In this document: in pieces, positions 9,483-19,506 of the stretch
How positions within the stretch are numbered: position 1 is the first letter of the stretch
Layout: every line of letters begins with the position of its first letter
DNA from: Streptomyces typhae
GTDB lineage: Bacteria > Actinomycetota > Actinomycetes > Streptomycetales > Streptomycetaceae
DNA: 64,000 nt
Direction of reading: 5' to 3'
Assembly (NCBI RefSeq): GCF_009755605.1
Contig: NZ_WPNZ01000001.1
Span: 620,001-684,000, forward strand
The notes under the pieces: model-generated
Seen by the model: the letters and a program-made list of their open reading frames with translations, nothing else
Told to the model about the DNA's origin: nothing
Database searches by the model: none
Made by a program: the position numbers and the translations under genes

Positions 9483-10859
9483 TCACGTGAGAATGAGAAA
9501 GCCAATACACATAACGAACAGGCAGAATACCCGCCGCGCCCCGTACGGGTCAAAACGCTGCCCCGACCGGCCCATACCCGCTGTGGGCAACTGGTCCGCC
9601 CCCGCTGTGGGCAACTGGTCCGCCAGAGGCGGAACGGGTGGGCACAGCCCCGGCCGGCCTGGCCCTGTCGCGGACGGAGGGGCACCCCCAGCCCGCCGCA
9701 GGCGAGAGGCAGCCACCCAGAACACAACCCCCGCAACCAAGCAGAGCGTAAACGCATCCTTGAAGGCCCGCTGAGGCAACGCCTCCACCCCCACCCACAC
9801 GAACCCCGGCACCTGCGGCACCAGCGCCACCCAGAACCACGGCACCCGCACCACAGAGCCCTCCACCCCCAGCCCTCCAGCCACCAGCAGGGGCAGCACG
9901 ACCAGCAGATAGTGATCGTAAGAAGGCCGCGACACGAGAAACGCGGCCAGCATCAGCGCCACCGAGGCCTCCACGACCCGCCCCGCAGCAGACCCCCCGG
10001 CCCGCCACCGCAACCACGCACACCACACCCCCACCCCCGCCCCCACCACGGACACCAGCGAGGCCACGGCCCCGGGCACCCCGAGCCGCGGCAGCACAGC
10101 CGCGGGCGAGGCCTCGTACAGCCGCACGAACCGGTCGTCGCCCCGCAGCAGGAACGGCAGCGTCCGCGTGAAGAACGCCCCGGGATCGGGCAGGACGAGC
10201 GCCGCGAGCACCGAGACCGCCACCGGCACGGCCACCGCCACCACCAGCGCACGCCACCGCCGCGCGAGGACGAAGAGGAGCAGCACCGGCACGAGCAGCG
10301 GCTTCACCGCGATCGCGGCCCCGACGACCGCCCCGGCGGCCACCCACCGCCCCCGGCAGCAGCACAGCAGCGCGAGCGGCAGCGCCAGGGCCGACGCCAC
10401 GGTCCAGTTCCCCAGCTCCACGAGGTGCACGAAGGGCGCGAACCCGAGGACGAGCCCGAGCAGCCCGAACACGGCGAACCGGCTGCGCAGGGCCACGCCG
10501 TGGACGCGCAGCGCACAGCCCCAGCCCCCCGCGAGCGCCGCCACCACGCCCACCGGCACCAGCACCCGCGCCGCGTCCGGGAACACCGCCTGCGGCACGG
10601 CGGCGAGCACGGCCCCCGGCAGATAGAGGAAGTGCCGGTCGGCGTACGGGGACCGCCCGTCCAGCCAGGCCTCCGCGGCCCGCACCACGATCGCGTTGTC
10701 CATGCCGCCGTCCGGCACCCGGTAGGCGATCCGCAGCGCCGCGGCCCCGAGGACGACCCCGAGAACGGCCCAGGCGTGCCACCCGGCGGGCCGCGCGAGC
10801 CACGGGGCGGGACCGGAGACGGAAGGAGGGAGATTTTTGCCGTTTTCGCCCGAATCCAT
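9483..10859 (-). CDS. GT87/DUF2029-type polytopic membrane glycosyltransferase
   Basis: The 458 aa product has about ten hydrophobic helices. Near residues 52-77 it has [20 protein letters not shown] then [13 protein letters not shown], the early acidic loop and P-Y pattern of the GT-C family 87 enzymes, which use polyprenol-phosphate sugars at the outer membrane face. Substrate unknown. From about residue 395 the sequence turns proline- and glycine-rich. This tail is encoded by a tandem 24-bp repeat and intergenic repeat DNA (ADQLPTAG twice), so it is probably an accidental extension. Start ATG at 10859; divergent from the gene at 10934. Confidence 0.7.
   Translation of the reverse strand: MDSGENGKNLPPSVSGPAPWLARPAGWHAWAVLGVVLGAAALRIAYRVPDGGMDNAIVVRAAEAWLDGRSPYADRHFLYLPGAVLAAVPQAVFPDAARVLVPVGVVAALAGGWGCALRVHGVALRSRFAVFGLLGLVLGFAPFVHLVELGNWTVASALALPLALLCCCRGRWVAAGAVVGAAIAVKPLLVPVLLLFVLARRWRALVVAVAVPVAVSVLAALVLPDPGAFFTRTLPFLLRGDDRFVRLYEASPAAVLPRLGVPGAVASLVSVVGAGVGVWCAWLRWRAGGSAAGRVVEASVALMLAAFLVSRPSYDHYLLVVLPLLVAGGLGVEGSVVRVPWFWVALVPQVPGFVWVGVEALPQRAFKDAFTLCLVAGVVFWVAASRLRRAGGAPPSATGPGRPGLCPPVPPLADQLPTAGADQLPTAGMGRSGQRFDPYGARRVFCLFVMCIGFLILT
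9577..9650. repeat. Dispersed repeat family I with tandem 24-bp duplication
   Basis: A 24-bp unit containing CTGTGGGCAACTGGTCCGCC is present twice without a gap (9577-9600 and 9601-9624), followed by AGAGGCGGAACGGGTGGGCACAG. The last copy can fold with CTGTG/CACAG and CCGCC/GGCGG pairing. The left block matches the repeat at 332-349. Here it lies inside the 3' end of the GT87-like reading frame. Confidence 0.8.
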
Positions 10860-10933
10860 GCTGTTCAGGCTAGGCCGAGAAGGGCCCCCGACCCGGGCTC
10901 AACATCCCCGTCGCCCCGTCTAAGATGCGCCCC

Positions 10934-11782
10934 ATGAGCTTTGGGCAAGGGGGACCCCCCTGGGGTCCGGGGGGCTCGCAGACCCCCGACTGGGCGGCGC
11001 TCGCCGAGGCGTCCGAGGCACGTGCCCGCCGCCGCAAGTGGCTGCTGATCGGCGGCGGCGCGCTCGCCACGGTCGGCGTGGCCGCGGCCGTGGCCATCGC
11101 GGTGGTCACGGCGAACAGCGACGACGCCACCGCCTCCAACAAGCCCGCGAGCGAGCTGCCCACCACCGCCGACATCCCGGGCGCCAGCACGGCCCCCGAG
11201 CCGTCCTTCGAGGCGACCACGCCACCGCCACCGCCGGACCCGAAGGACTACATCTCCAGCGCCGAGAAGGACAAGGCCCCGCTCGGCCCCGAGTCCTTCT
11301 TCCCCGGCACGAGGCTGACCTCCGGGGAGCGCGTCTACAAGAAGGGCGACACGGACAGCACCAAGAAGTGCGCCGCCGTCACCCAGCCCAAGCTCGCCGC
11401 CGTCCTGACCAGGAACAAGTGCACCGAGCTGCTGCGCGCCACCTACGCCCGCAAGGGCATCGCGGTCACCGTCGGCGTCGCCGTCTTCGACACCGAGGCC
11501 CAGGCCGCGCGGGCGAAGAAGCAGGCCGACAACGGCCTGGTGAAGTCCCTGTCCGGCAAGGGCGTGGACCCGTTCTGCCGCACCACGATCTGCCGCGGCA
11601 CGTACAACGCGTACGGACGCTACGCGTACTTCACGACGACCGGCTTCCTGAACGGCACGGACGTCACCAAGAAGCACAAGAACGCGTACGAGGTCGGCGA
11701 CGACCTCGCCCGCTTCACCTTCCACCAGATCAACCGCCGCGGCGAGGCGCAGGCGTCGGCCGCCGCGAACAACCCCGAGTAG
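10934..11782 (+). CDS. Single-span membrane protein of unknown function
   Basis: The 282 aa product from ATG at 10934 (MSFGQGGPPWGPGG) has a Gly/Pro-rich cytoplasmic N-terminus, a basic stretch ARARRRK at about residues 31-37 and one hydrophobic helix (WLLIGGGALATVGVAAAVAIAV). A Thr/Pro-rich linker and an extracytoplasmic domain of about 180 residues follow. The domain has four cysteines (KKCAAV, RNKCTEL, DPFCRTTICRG), which could pair in disulfides. An ATG at 10925 in the same frame would add MRP. It is divergent from the GT87-like gene. I do not recognise the domain; the layout resembles Streptomyces membrane-anchored sensor or stress proteins. Confidence 0.75.
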   Translation: MSFGQGGPPWGPGGSQTPDWAALAEASEARARRRKWLLIGGGALATVGVAAAVAIAVVTANSDDATASNKPASELPTTADIPGASTAPEPSFEATTPPPPPDPKDYISSAEKDKAPLGPESFFPGTRLTSGERVYKKGDTDSTKKCAAVTQPKLAAVLTRNKCTELLRATYARKGIAVTVGVAVFDTEAQAARAKKQADNGLVKSLSGKGVDPFCRTTICRGTYNAYGRYAYFTTTGFLNGTDVTKKHKNAYEVGDDLARFTFHQINRRGEAQASAAANNPE

Positions 11783-11831
11783 CCGGGGCGGCCACCGGCC
11801 TCGGCGGCGCCCCGCCTCGGGGCACCCGGCC

Positions 11832-12698
11832 TCAGCAGCACCCGGCGGAGCCGGCGACGCCGGGCAGCGACCGCTTGTTCCTGGCCTCCGCGCTGCGCGC
11901 GGCGAGCAGCCCGTCGGCCGGATAGCCGACCTCCTCAAGGGTCAGACCGTGCGGCCGCACCACGTGCACGGCGGAGTCCCGCACACCCGCGGCGAGCACC
12001 TTGCCCGGCCACTCCGGCGGCCGGTGCCCGTCCCCCACGAACAGCATCGCTCCAACCAGCGAACGCACCATGTTGTGGCAGAAGGCGTCGGCCCGCACGG
12101 TCGCCTCCAGGATCCCGTCGGCGCGCCGCTCCCAGCGCAGTTCCTGGAGCGTACGGATGGTCGTGGCGCCCTCGCGCCGCTTGCAGTACGCGGCGAAGTC
12201 GTGCTCCCCGAGCAGCGGCTCGGCGGCCTCGTTCATGGCGTCCATGTCGAGCGTCCAGTCGTGCCACAGCACGTGCCCGCGCAGCAGCGGGTCGACGCCG
12301 CCGGGGTGGTCGGTCACGCGGTAGGCGTACCGCCGCCAGATCGCCGAGAACCGCGCGTTGAACCCGGCGGGAGCCTCCTCGGCCCGCCAGATCCGCACGT
12401 CGTGCGGCAGCCGCCCCGCGAGCCGCCGCAGCAGCTTCTCGCGGTGCTCGCCCCACACGCCCTCCGGCAGGTCGACGTGCGCCACCTGCCCGCGCGCGTG
12501 CACCCCGCTGTCGGTGCGCCCTGCCACGGTCAGCTCGTACGTCTGACGCGACCGCGTCACCGTACGCAGCGCGTCCTCGATCTCGCCCTGGACGGTCCGC
12601 TGCCCCTCACGCTGCTTGGCCCACCCGGAGAAGTCCTTGCCGTCGTACGAAAGATCCAACCGCACCCGTACGAACCCGGGCTCCACTTCGTCACTCAC
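11832..12698 (-). CDS. truA: tRNA pseudouridine synthase A
   Basis: Converts uridines 38-40 of the tRNA anticodon arm to pseudouridine. The 288 aa product shows [14 protein letters not shown] near the N-terminus and the catalytic block [19 protein letters not shown], whose aspartate is the nucleophile. Further conserved blocks are RYAYRV and [13 protein letters not shown]. The start is GTG at 12698 ([10 protein letters not shown]). It follows rplQ, as in other actinobacteria, but a strong terminator and a dispersed repeat lie between them, so it may have its own promoter. Confidence 0.96.
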   Translation of the reverse strand: MSDEVEPGFVRVRLDLSYDGKDFSGWAKQREGQRTVQGEIEDALRTVTRSRQTYELTVAGRTDSGVHARGQVAHVDLPEGVWGEHREKLLRRLAGRLPHDVRIWRAEEAPAGFNARFSAIWRRYAYRVTDHPGGVDPLLRGHVLWHDWTLDMDAMNEAAEPLLGEHDFAAYCKRREGATTIRTLQELRWERRADGILEATVRADAFCHNMVRSLVGAMLFVGDGHRPPEWPGKVLAAGVRDSAVHVVRPHGLTLEEVGYPADGLLAARSAEARNKRSLPGVAGSAGCC

Positions 12699-12731
12699 TC
12701 GTGGATCCTCTCAGACGACGACAACGCAAAA

Positions 12732-12762
12732 GCGGGCCCGCCCCGGCAGGGGGCGGGCCCGC
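12732..12762 (-). terminator. Terminator after rplQ
   Basis: Perfect 13-bp arms GCGGGCCCGCCCC (12732-12744) and GGGGCGGGCCCGC (12750-12762) with loop GGCAG, 83 nt downstream of the rplQ stop. It separates the rpoA-rplQ unit from truA. Confidence 0.85.
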
Positions 12763-12764
12763 GA

Positions 12765-12802
12765 CGCCCGGAAGGGGCGCGGGGAACTGCGCGACAAGCC
12801 AC
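12765..12802. repeat. Dispersed repeat family II, copy A
   Basis: A 38-bp block with core GCGCGGGGAACTGCGCG, immediately beside the rplQ terminator. It is identical over 38 bp to 13444-13481, and its core recurs twice, in inverted orientation, at 50165-50281. The core is familiar as a very common Streptomyces intergenic repeat. Confidence 0.85.
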
Positions 12803-12844
12803 GACGGGGCCGCAGCCGATGACGCGCCGTACCCGGCAGGACGC

Positions 12845-13345
12845 TTACGCGTCCTTGGACTCCTCGGCGGGAGCCTCGTCGGACTTGGCCTCGGTCTCGA
12901 CCGGAGCCTCGTCCTTCTTCAGGGCGTCTTCCTTGACGGCGCGCTTCGTCGCCGCCTCAGCCTCACCGGTGGCCTCCTGGGCCACGGTCAGGGCCTCCAC
13001 CAGCTCGATGACAGCCATGGGCGCGTTGTCGCCACGGCGGTTACCGATCTTGGTGATACGGGTGTAGCCACCCGGGCGGTTCTCGTAGCGCGGGCCGATC
13101 TCGGTGAAGAGCGTGTGCACGACGCTCTTGTCCGTGATGACCTGGAGGACCTGGCGGCGGTTGTGAAGGTCGCCCTTCTTCGCCTTGGTGACCAGACGCT
13201 CCGCGTAGGGACGCAGACGACGGGCCTTGGCCTCGGTGGTGGTGATGCGGCCGTGCTCGAAGAGATCCTTGGCGAGGTTCGCCAGCATCAGCTTCTCGTG
13301 CGCGGCGCTGCCGCCCATACGGGCACCCTTGGTGGGCTTCGGCAT
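12845..13345 (-). CDS. rplQ: 50S ribosomal protein L17
   Basis: Large-subunit protein lining the exit-tunnel region. The 166 aa product starts [20 protein letters not shown] and carries the conserved [19 protein letters not shown]. The core ends near residue 125, and an actinobacterial K/E/A-rich tail ([20 protein letters not shown]) follows. It lies downstream of rpoA in the usual order, but the 177-bp gap contains a family II repeat instead of the short spacer seen in many bacteria. Followed by a strong terminator. Confidence 0.98.
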   Translation of the reverse strand: MPKPTKGARMGGSAAHEKLMLANLAKDLFEHGRITTTEAKARRLRPYAERLVTKAKKGDLHNRRQVLQVITDKSVVHTLFTEIGPRYENRPGGYTRITKIGNRRGDNAPMAVIELVEALTVAQEATGEAEAATKRAVKEDALKKDEAPVETEAKSDEAPAEESKDA

Positions 13346-13443
13346 GGTGTTTCTCCTAGGTGTCTGCCCCGGCCGTGTCAGGTACCGGGGTCAGTTTCCG
13401 AGCAGGCGGTCGCCCGTCGGAGATCCGGGCTGCCCCGCAGGGG

Positions 13444-13481
13444 CGCCCGGAAGGGGCGCGGGGAACTGCGCGACAAGCCAC
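13444..13481. repeat. Dispersed repeat family II, copy B
   Basis: Second copy of the 38-bp block, here inside the rpoA-rplQ intergenic region, 42 nt downstream of the rpoA stop. Identity with copy A covers the full 38 bp. Confidence 0.85.
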
Positions 13482-13522
13482 AGCGCTCCCGCACCCAAGA
13501 TCCGGCAAAAAGCGCCGAGCTC

Positions 13523-14545
13523 TTAGTACTGCTCGGTCTCGACGAACCCGGCGTCCGCGTCGTCATCGGCGCCGAAGGCGTCAGCGGCGGCGGTCGGGTC
13601 GAATCCGGGCGGGCTGTCCTTGAGGGCCAGACCCATCCCGTTGAGCTTCATCTTGACCTCGTCGATCGACTTCGCACCGAAGTTGCGAATGTCGAGCAGG
13701 TCCGCCTCGGAACGAGCGACGAGCTCACCCACGGAGTGGATGCCCTCACGCTTGAGGCAGTTGTACGACCGAACGGTGAGCTCCAGCTCCTCGATCGGCA
13801 GCGCCAGATCGGCGGCGAGCGCGGCGTCCGTCGGGGACGGACCCATGTCGATGCCCTCGGCGTCGATGTTCAGCTCGCGGGCGAGACCGAACAGTTCGAC
13901 CAGGGTCTTGCCGGCGGACGCCATGGCGTCGCGCGGGCGCATGGCCTGCTTGGTCTCGACGTCGACGATCAGCTTGTCGAAGTCGGTGCGCTGCTCGACA
14001 CGCGTGGCCTCGACCTTGTACGTGACCTTGAGGACCGGCGAGTAGATCGAGTCGACCGGGATACGGCCGATCTCCTGGCCGACCTGCTTGTTCTGCACGG
14101 CGGAGACATAGCCGCGACCGCGCTCGACGGTCAGCTCCATCTCCAGCTTGCCCTTGCCGTTGAGCGTGGCGAGGACGAGGTCGGGGTTGTGCACCTCGAC
14201 ACCGGCCGGGGGCGCGATGTCGGCGGCGGTGACCAGACCCGGGCCCTGCTTGCGCAGGTACATCACGACGGGCTCGTCGTGCTCCGAGGAGACGACGAGC
14301 TGCTTGATGTTGAGGATGAGGTCGGTGACGTCTTCCTTGACGCCCGGCACGGTGGTGAACTCGTGCAGGACACCGTCGATCCGGATGGACGTGACGGCCG
14401 CGCCCGGGATCGAGGACAGCAGGGTCCGGCGGAGGGAGTTGCCGAGGGTGTAGCCGAAGCCCGGCTCCAGCGGCTCGATCACGAACCGGGAGCGGAATTC
14501 GTCGACGACCTCTTCGGTCAACGAGGGACGCTGAGCGATCAGCAT
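13523..14545 (-). CDS. rpoA: DNA-directed RNA polymerase subunit alpha
   Basis: Alpha subunit that nucleates RNA polymerase assembly and contacts regulators and promoter UP elements through its C-terminal domain. The 340 aa product starts [17 protein letters not shown] at ATG 14545; an ATG at 14554 would add MHF. The N-terminal domain has [22 protein letters not shown]. The C-terminal domain has the helix-hairpin-helix [20 protein letters not shown] and [15 protein letters not shown]. An acidic tail ([15 protein letters not shown]) ends it. It lies between rpsK and rplQ as expected. Confidence 0.99.
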   Translation of the reverse strand: MLIAQRPSLTEEVVDEFRSRFVIEPLEPGFGYTLGNSLRRTLLSSIPGAAVTSIRIDGVLHEFTTVPGVKEDVTDLILNIKQLVVSSEHDEPVVMYLRKQGPGLVTAADIAPPAGVEVHNPDLVLATLNGKGKLEMELTVERGRGYVSAVQNKQVGQEIGRIPVDSIYSPVLKVTYKVEATRVEQRTDFDKLIVDVETKQAMRPRDAMASAGKTLVELFGLARELNIDAEGIDMGPSPTDAALAADLALPIEELELTVRSYNCLKREGIHSVGELVARSEADLLDIRNFGAKSIDEVKMKLNGMGLALKDSPPGFDPTAAADAFGADDDADAGFVETEQY

Positions 14546-14694
14546 GAAGTGCATCCTTCAGTCATGGGCACCCACTATTTGATGCCCTTGCCACCGGGCG
14601 GTAGCCCGATATGTGCTGCGGTTACAAGGGTACGGGCGGTACGGCCCGAAGGAGCCGTACCGCCCGAAAACCTCGGACAAGCAGCCGCGACGCG

Positions 14695-15099
14695 TCAGAC
14701 GCGGCGACGCTTGGGCGGACGGCAGCCATTGTGCGGCGTCGGCGTGACGTCCTGGATCGAACCGACCTCGAGGCCCGTGGCCTGGAGGGAGCGGATCGCG
14801 GTCTCACGGCCGGAGCCGGGACCCTTGACGAAGACGTCGACCTTGCGCATGCCGTGCTCCTGCGCGCGGCGCGCGGCCGACTCGGCGGCCATCTGCGCGG
14901 CGAACGGGGTGGACTTGCGCGAGCCCTTGAAGCCGACGTGGCCGGCGGAGGCCCAGGAGATCACGTTGCCGGTCGGGTCCGTGATGGACACGATCGTGTT
15001 GTTGAACGTGCTCTTGATGTGCGCGTGGCCGTGAGCGACGTTCTTCTTTTCCTTGCGGCGCACCTTCTTGGCAGCGCCCTGACGACCCTTGGGGGGCAT
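14695..15099 (-). CDS. rpsK: 30S ribosomal protein S11
   Basis: Platform protein of the small subunit near the mRNA exit. The 134 aa product starts [20 protein letters not shown], has [19 protein letters not shown] and ends in the universal [18 protein letters not shown]. It sits between rpsM (65-bp gap) and rpoA (149-bp gap). Confidence 0.99.
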   Translation of the reverse strand: MPPKGRQGAAKKVRRKEKKNVAHGHAHIKSTFNNTIVSITDPTGNVISWASAGHVGFKGSRKSTPFAAQMAAESAARRAQEHGMRKVDVFVKGPGSGRETAIRSLQATGLEVGSIQDVTPTPHNGCRPPKRRRV

Positions 15100-15164
15100 C
15101 TATAACTCCTACGGGAGGTGGTCGGTCCTGCAGCGTCAGCTGTCGATAGACCGCTGAGCGAGGA

Positions 15165-15545
15165 CTACTTCTTGCCCGGCTTCTTCTTGCCGGCGATGGC
15201 GCGACGCGGGCCCTTGCGGGTGCGAGCGTTGGTGCTGGTGCGCTGACCGCGCACCGGCAGGCCGCGGCGGTGCCGCAGACCCTGGTAGCAGCCGATCTCG
15301 ACCTTGCGACGGATGTCGGCCTGGATCTCGCGACGGAGGTCACCCTCGGTCTTGATGTTCTGGTCGACGAACTCGCGGATCTTGACCAGGTCCTCTTCGG
15401 ACAGGTCGCGAACACGGGTGTTGCGGTCGACACCAGTGGCGTCAAGGGTCTGCTGGGACAGCGTCCGGCCGATGCCGAACACGTAGGTGAGCGCGACCTC
15501 GATGCGCTTGTCGCGCGGGAGGTCAACACCTTCAACGCGTGCCAT
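15165..15545 (-). CDS. rpsM: 30S ribosomal protein S13
   Basis: Head protein that contacts the large subunit and P-site tRNA. The 126 aa product has [34 protein letters not shown], the [20 protein letters not shown] block and a lysine-rich end (GKKKPGKK). It starts at ATG 15545. A 209-bp structured leader separates it from rpmJ, so it may open its own transcript (rpsM-rpsK-rpoA-rplQ). Confidence 0.99.
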   Translation of the reverse strand: MARVEGVDLPRDKRIEVALTYVFGIGRTLSQQTLDATGVDRNTRVRDLSEEDLVKIREFVDQNIKTEGDLRREIQADIRRKVEIGCYQGLRHRRGLPVRGQRTSTNARTRKGPRRAIAGKKKPGKK

Positions 15546-15602
15546 TCATGGCTCCTGTGATTCTTCGGAGGTCTTCAGCAGAACCGCTCCCAGCCGCCGT
15601 TC

Positions 15603-15657
15603 CCTCTTCCGTGGAAGAGGGTTGGTACGCCCTGGGTCCCCGGCCTCCGACCGGGGG
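15603..15657 (-). promoter_or_regulatory. Two hairpins in the rpmJ-rpsM leader
   Basis: Perfect 9-bp arms CCCTCTTCC (15603-15611) and GGAAGAGGG (15614-15622) are followed by CCCCGG (15639-15644) pairing with CCGGGG (15652-15657). They lie in the 209-bp gap between rpmJ and rpsM. They could be a terminator of the infA-rpmJ transcript or a control structure in an rpsM leader. No clear -10/-35 pair was found. Confidence 0.45.
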
Positions 15658-15755
15658 TGTCGCCCTCCATTACCTGATGGACCTGAAGAGGGACGGGTTC
15701 TGCGTATGTGCTTTTACGTGCGTCGCGCGAAAATCTGCGGGGTGCAGTACGTGCG

Positions 15756-15869
15756 TCAGCCCTGGCGCTGCTTGTGGCGCGGGTTGTCGCAAATGATCAT
15801 GACCCGGCCGTGACGGCGGATCACCCTGCACTTGTCGCAGATCTTCTTGACGCTCGGCTTGACCTTCAT
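15756..15869 (-). CDS. rpmJ: 50S ribosomal protein L36
   Basis: A 37-residue zinc-ribbon protein that packs late onto the large subunit. Reading from ATG 15869 gives [20 protein letters not shown], followed by [17 protein letters not shown]. The zinc ligands are Cys11, Cys14, Cys27 and His32, so this is the zinc-containing (C+) form. It lies 59 bp downstream of infA. The gene is below most ORF size cut-offs and is easily missed. Confidence 0.98.
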   Translation of the reverse strand: MKVKPSVKKICDKCRVIRRHGRVMIICDNPRHKQRQG

Positions 15870-15928
15870 GGGTGTGAGGTTCTCCGGGTCAGTGCCATCA
15901 CCCCGTGGGAACGGGATGCGGGCAAGAT

Positions 15929-16150
15929 CTACTTGTACCGGTAGACGATCCGGCCACGCGTCAGGTCGTACGGAGACAGCTCCACCACGACCCGGTCGTC
16001 AGGGAGGATGCGGATGTAGTGCATGCGCATCTTGCCGCTGATGTGTGCCAGGACCTGGTGGCCGTTCTGGAGCTCCACCTTGAACATGGCGTTCGGAAGA
16101 GACTCGACGACAGTGCCTTCGATCTCGATGGCACCTTGCTTCTTGGCCAC
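15929..16150 (-). CDS. infA: Translation initiation factor IF-1
   Basis: Binds the A site during initiation and cooperates with IF2 and IF3. The 73 aa product [20 protein letters not shown] ... RGRIVYRYK is a single S1-type OB fold of normal length. It lies upstream of rpmJ and downstream of map, with its own candidate promoter at 16231-16260. Confidence 0.99.
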   Translation of the reverse strand: MAKKQGAIEIEGTVVESLPNAMFKVELQNGHQVLAHISGKMRMHYIRILPDDRVVVELSPYDLTRGRIVYRYK

Positions 16151-16230
16151 GCTTCGCCCTTCGAATCGACTACCTTGATCGACTCCGTGAGCGTTACGCA
16201 GACATGCGAATGCACGAGAGCCGACGCGTC

Positions 16231-16260
16231 AGTCTACGTCAGTGCACTCGGAAAGACGAA
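16231..16260 (-). promoter_or_regulatory. Candidate infA promoter
   Basis: On the minus strand a -35-like TTCGTC (16255-16260) is followed after 18 nt by TAGACT (16231-16236), a perfect fit to the Streptomyces vegetative -10 consensus TAGPuPuT apart from one position. Transcription would start near 16224, about 70 nt before infA. Confidence 0.5.
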
Positions 16261-16313
16261 TCGGGTATGACTGCCCGGCAACGAAGATCCTTAAGCAGGG
16301 GCGTGAGGATGGC

Positions 16314-17150
16314 TCAGGCCAGCGGGTCGGGCGCCGCCACGACCCCGTACTCCGCGAGCTTCGCCCTGCCCCCGTCGGGCGCGGTGAGCACCAGCGGACC
16401 CTGCTCCGTCAGGGCGACGGAGTGCTCCCAGTGCGAGGACCAGGTCCCGTCCGTCGTGATCACGGTCCAGTCGTCCTGGAGGACCTCGGTCTTGGCGGTG
16501 CCGAGGGAGACCATCGGCTCGATGGCCAGGCAGAAGCCGGGGACGAGCTTGGGGCCGCGGCCGCGGCGGCGCTCCACGTAGTTGAGGAGGTGGGGGTCCA
16601 TGTGCATCTCGGTGCCGATGCCGTGGCCGCCGTAGTCCTCGATGATCCCGTACTTGCCGCGGGCCGGGCGGGGCTGGCGGCGGATGTACGTCTCGATGGC
16701 GCGGGAGATGTCGACGAGCCGGTTCCCCTGCTTCATGGCCGCGATGCCGGCCCACATCGACTCCTCGGTCACCCGGGACAGCTCGATCAGCTCCGGAGCG
16801 TGACCGCTGCCCACGAAGGCCGTGAACGCCGCGTCGCCGTGCCAGCCGTCGACGATCGCACCGGCGTCGATCGAGATGATGTCGCCGTCCTGGAGGACCA
16901 CGTCGTCACCGGGGATGCCGTGGACCACGACCTCGTTCTTGGAGGTACAGATGGTCGCGGGGAAACCGCCGTAGCCGAGGAAGTTCGACTTGGCGCCGTG
17001 CTCCGCGAGCACCTTGCGGGCCACGTCGTCCAGATCCTTGGTGGTGGCGCCGGGCACGGCCGCCGCGCGGGTGGCCTGATGGATCGCGGCGACGACAAGC
17101 CCCGCCGCCCGCATCTTGGCGATCTGCTCGGGAGTCTTGATCTGCACCAT
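16314..17150 (-). CDS. map: Type I methionine aminopeptidase
   Basis: Removes the N-terminal methionine from new proteins; a two-metal enzyme. The 278 aa product has the pita-bread fold residues in order: VVHGIP, ISIDAGAIVDGWHGDAA (two metal aspartates), YGGHGIGTEMHMDP (metal histidine), FCLAIEPMVS (glutamate) and HWEHSVALTEQGP (glutamate). There is no N-terminal zinc-finger extension. It lies between the adk terminator and infA. Confidence 0.97.
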   Translation of the reverse strand: MVQIKTPEQIAKMRAAGLVVAAIHQATRAAAVPGATTKDLDDVARKVLAEHGAKSNFLGYGGFPATICTSKNEVVVHGIPGDDVVLQDGDIISIDAGAIVDGWHGDAAFTAFVGSGHAPELIELSRVTEESMWAGIAAMKQGNRLVDISRAIETYIRRQPRPARGKYGIIEDYGGHGIGTEMHMDPHLLNYVERRRGRGPKLVPGFCLAIEPMVSLGTAKTEVLQDDWTVITTDGTWSSHWEHSVALTEQGPLVLTAPDGGRAKLAEYGVVAAPDPLA

Positions 17151-17240
17151 GCGCGGGCCTGAGCCTTTCTGAACCTACGAGTACGACGGGTGGAGCACCC
17201 ACAACGATACGGCCGAGCCGGAACACCGCGCGCCCCACGC

Positions 17241-17283
17241 GGCTGGGCCGCGGCACCCCGCCCGGGGGTGCCGCGGCCCAGCC
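17241..17283 (-). terminator. Strong terminator after adk
   Basis: Perfect 19-bp arms at 17241-17259 (GGCTGGGCCGCGGCACCCC) and 17265-17283 with loop GCCCG, beginning 17 nt after the adk stop. It should end the secY-adk transcript before map. Confidence 0.9.
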
Positions 17284-17300
17284 ATGAGCATGAGCTGTTG

Positions 17301-17957
17301 TCAGGCGTTCTCGCGCTCGAGCGCCGCCATCGCGCGCTGGGTGACCTCGTCGACCTTGCCGAGCGCCGAGATCGTGACGACCAGGCCCTGGGCCTTGTAG
17401 TGGTCGATGATCGGCTCGGTCTCGCGGTGGTACACGTCGAGCCGCTTGCGGACGGTCTCTTCCTTGTCGTCCTCGCGCTGGTACAGCTCGCCGCCGCAGA
17501 CGTCGCAGACACCTTCCTGCTTCGGCGCGCTGTACGTCACGTGGAAGACGTGGCTGGAGTCGTTGCGACAGATCCGGCGGCCCGCGATGCGCTTGACGAC
17601 CTCGTCCTCGGGGACTTCCAGGTCGAGGACCGCGTCCAGCTTCTGGCCGTCGCTCTTGAGCGCCTCGTCGAGGGCCTCGGCCTGCGAGACGTTGCGCGGG
17701 AAGCCGTCCAGGAGGAAGCCGTTCTCGGCGTCCGGCTGTTGCATGCGGTCCTGGGCCATGCCGATGGTCACCTCGTCGGGCACCAGGTTGCCGGCGTCCA
17801 TGTACGCCTTGGCCTGCTTGCCCAGGTCCGTGCCCTGGCTGATGTTGGCCCTGAAGAGGTCGCCCGTGGAGATGTGCGGGATCGACAGGTTCTTGGCAAG
17901 GAACGCGGCCTGCGTTCCCTTGCCGGCACCGGGCGGCCCGACTAGGACGATTCGCAT
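17301..17957 (-). CDS. adk: Adenylate kinase
   Basis: Balances adenine nucleotides (ATP + AMP = 2 ADP). The 218 aa product starts [20 protein letters not shown] with the P-loop, has [12 protein letters not shown] for AMP binding and a long-form LID domain (RRICRND ... [12 protein letters not shown]). The LID carries some of the cysteines typical of zinc-binding Gram-positive kinases. Its ATG overlaps the secY stop by one base (TGATG), implying translational coupling. Confidence 0.98.
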   Translation of the reverse strand: MRIVLVGPPGAGKGTQAAFLAKNLSIPHISTGDLFRANISQGTDLGKQAKAYMDAGNLVPDEVTIGMAQDRMQQPDAENGFLLDGFPRNVSQAEALDEALKSDGQKLDAVLDLEVPEDEVVKRIAGRRICRNDSSHVFHVTYSAPKQEGVCDVCGGELYQREDDKEETVRKRLDVYHRETEPIIDHYKAQGLVVTISALGKVDEVTQRAMAALERENA

Positions 17958-19270
17958 CAGCGGAGGAACCCTTCGTAGTTGCGCTGCTGGAGCTGGCTCT
18001 CGATCTGCTTCACGGTCTCCAGACCCACACCCACGATGATCAGGATGCTCGTCCCGCCGAACGGGAAGTTCTGGTTGGCCCCGAAGCCCACCAACGCCAT
18101 CGTTGGCACGAGAGCGATCAGACCCAGATACAGCGAGCCCGGCCAGGTGATCCGATTGAGCACATAGCTCAGATACTCAGCGGTCGGTCGGCCAGCCCGG
18201 ATGCCCGGGATGAAGCCACCATACTTCTTCATGTTGTCCGCGACTTCCTCCGGGTTGAAGGAGATCGCGACGTAGAAGAAGGCGAAGAACACGATGAGTA
18301 CGAAGTAGGTGACGATGTAAATCGGGTGGTCACCCTTGGTGAGGTTCTGCTCGATCCAGGTCTTCCAGCCGGACTGGCCACCCGCGAACTGGGCGACCAG
18401 GGCCGGAATGTAGAGCAGCGAAGAGGCGAAGATCACAGGGATGATGCCCGCCTGGTTGACCTTCAGCGGAATGTAGGTCGAGGTGCCGCCGTAGGAACGG
18501 CGGCCGATCATCCGCTTCGCGTACTGCACCGGAATGCGGCGCTGCGCCTGCTCGACGAAGACGACCAGGCCGACCATGAAGAGACCGACCAGGATGACGG
18601 TGCCGAACTCGATCCAGCCACCGGCCAGGTCGCCCTGCTTCTTGATGCCCCACAGCGCGGCGGGGAAGGTGGCGGCGATCGAGATGAACATGAGGATCGA
18701 CATGCCGTTGCCGATGCCCCGGTCGGTGATCAGCTCGCCGAGCCACATCACGCAGGCGGTACCGGCGGTCATGGTGATGACCATGGTGATGGTGACGAAG
18801 ATCGACTGGTCCGGAACGATCTCCGAGGCGACCGGGCAGCCCTGGAACAGGGTGCCGGTGCGGGCGGTGGCGACGAGGCCGGTGCCCTGGAGGATCGCGA
18901 GCGCGATGGTCAGATAGCGCGTGTACTGCGTGATCTTCGCCGTGCCGGCCTGGCCCTCCTTCTTGAGGGCCTCCAGGCGCGGGATCACCACGGTCAACAG
19001 CTGCAGGATGATGCTCGCCGTGATGTACGGCATGATGCCGAGCGCGAAGATCGTGATCTGCAGGAGCGCGCCGCCGCTGAACATGTTGACCAGACCGAAC
19101 AGGCCCTGGTTGGCGTTGGCCGCGTCGATACAGGTCTGGACGTTCTTGTAGTCGATACCGGGAATCGGGATGTGTGTCCCGAGCCGGTAGATCACGATGA
19201 TCCCGAGCGTGAAGAGCAGCTTCTTGCGCAGGTCGGGCGTCTTGAACGCCCGGGCGAACGCGGTGAGCAC
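17957..19270 (-). CDS. secY: Protein translocase subunit SecY
   Basis: Channel-forming subunit of the Sec translocon in the cytoplasmic membrane. The 437 aa product has ten hydrophobic segments, the early [12 protein letters not shown], the cytoplasmic loop [19 protein letters not shown] that contacts the ribosome and SecA, and [13 protein letters not shown]. It is upstream of adk with a 1-nt overlap. It is separated from rplO by a 236-bp region holding a terminator, so it probably has its own promoter. Confidence 0.98.
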   Translation of the reverse strand: MLTAFARAFKTPDLRKKLLFTLGIIVIYRLGTHIPIPGIDYKNVQTCIDAANANQGLFGLVNMFSGGALLQITIFALGIMPYITASIILQLLTVVIPRLEALKKEGQAGTAKITQYTRYLTIALAILQGTGLVATARTGTLFQGCPVASEIVPDQSIFVTITMVITMTAGTACVMWLGELITDRGIGNGMSILMFISIAATFPAALWGIKKQGDLAGGWIEFGTVILVGLFMVGLVVFVEQAQRRIPVQYAKRMIGRRSYGGTSTYIPLKVNQAGIIPVIFASSLLYIPALVAQFAGGQSGWKTWIEQNLTKGDHPIYIVTYFVLIVFFAFFYVAISFNPEEVADNMKKYGGFIPGIRAGRPTAEYLSYVLNRITWPGSLYLGLIALVPTMALVGFGANQNFPFGGTSILIIVGVGLETVKQIESQLQQRNYEGFLR

Positions 19271-19437
19271 GGTGCCTCCTGCGACCCCCGCGCTACTGCG
19301 TCAGAGGTGACGGTGGTGAGTCCGACGGATAAGTACGTAACAGGCAAGACCGCACGCCCTGTCGCGAGGACAGACCGCGCGGAAAGTTAACAGTGCACGC
19401 CACCTTACCGGCGACCATGCCCCCCTAGGAACGACCA

Positions 19438-19471
19438 ACCGGGGATGCCCCTTTTGTGGGGCATCCCCGGT
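19438..19471 (-). terminator. Terminator between rplO and secY
   Basis: Perfect 14-bp arms ACCGGGGATGCCCC (19438-19451) and GGGGCATCCCCGGT (19458-19471) with loop TTTTGT, 36 nt downstream of rplO. It divides the S10/spc cluster from secY-adk. Confidence 0.88.
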
Positions 19472-19506
19472 CGGGATCGCTCAAGTCATCGAGTCGCCTG
19501 GGAAAT

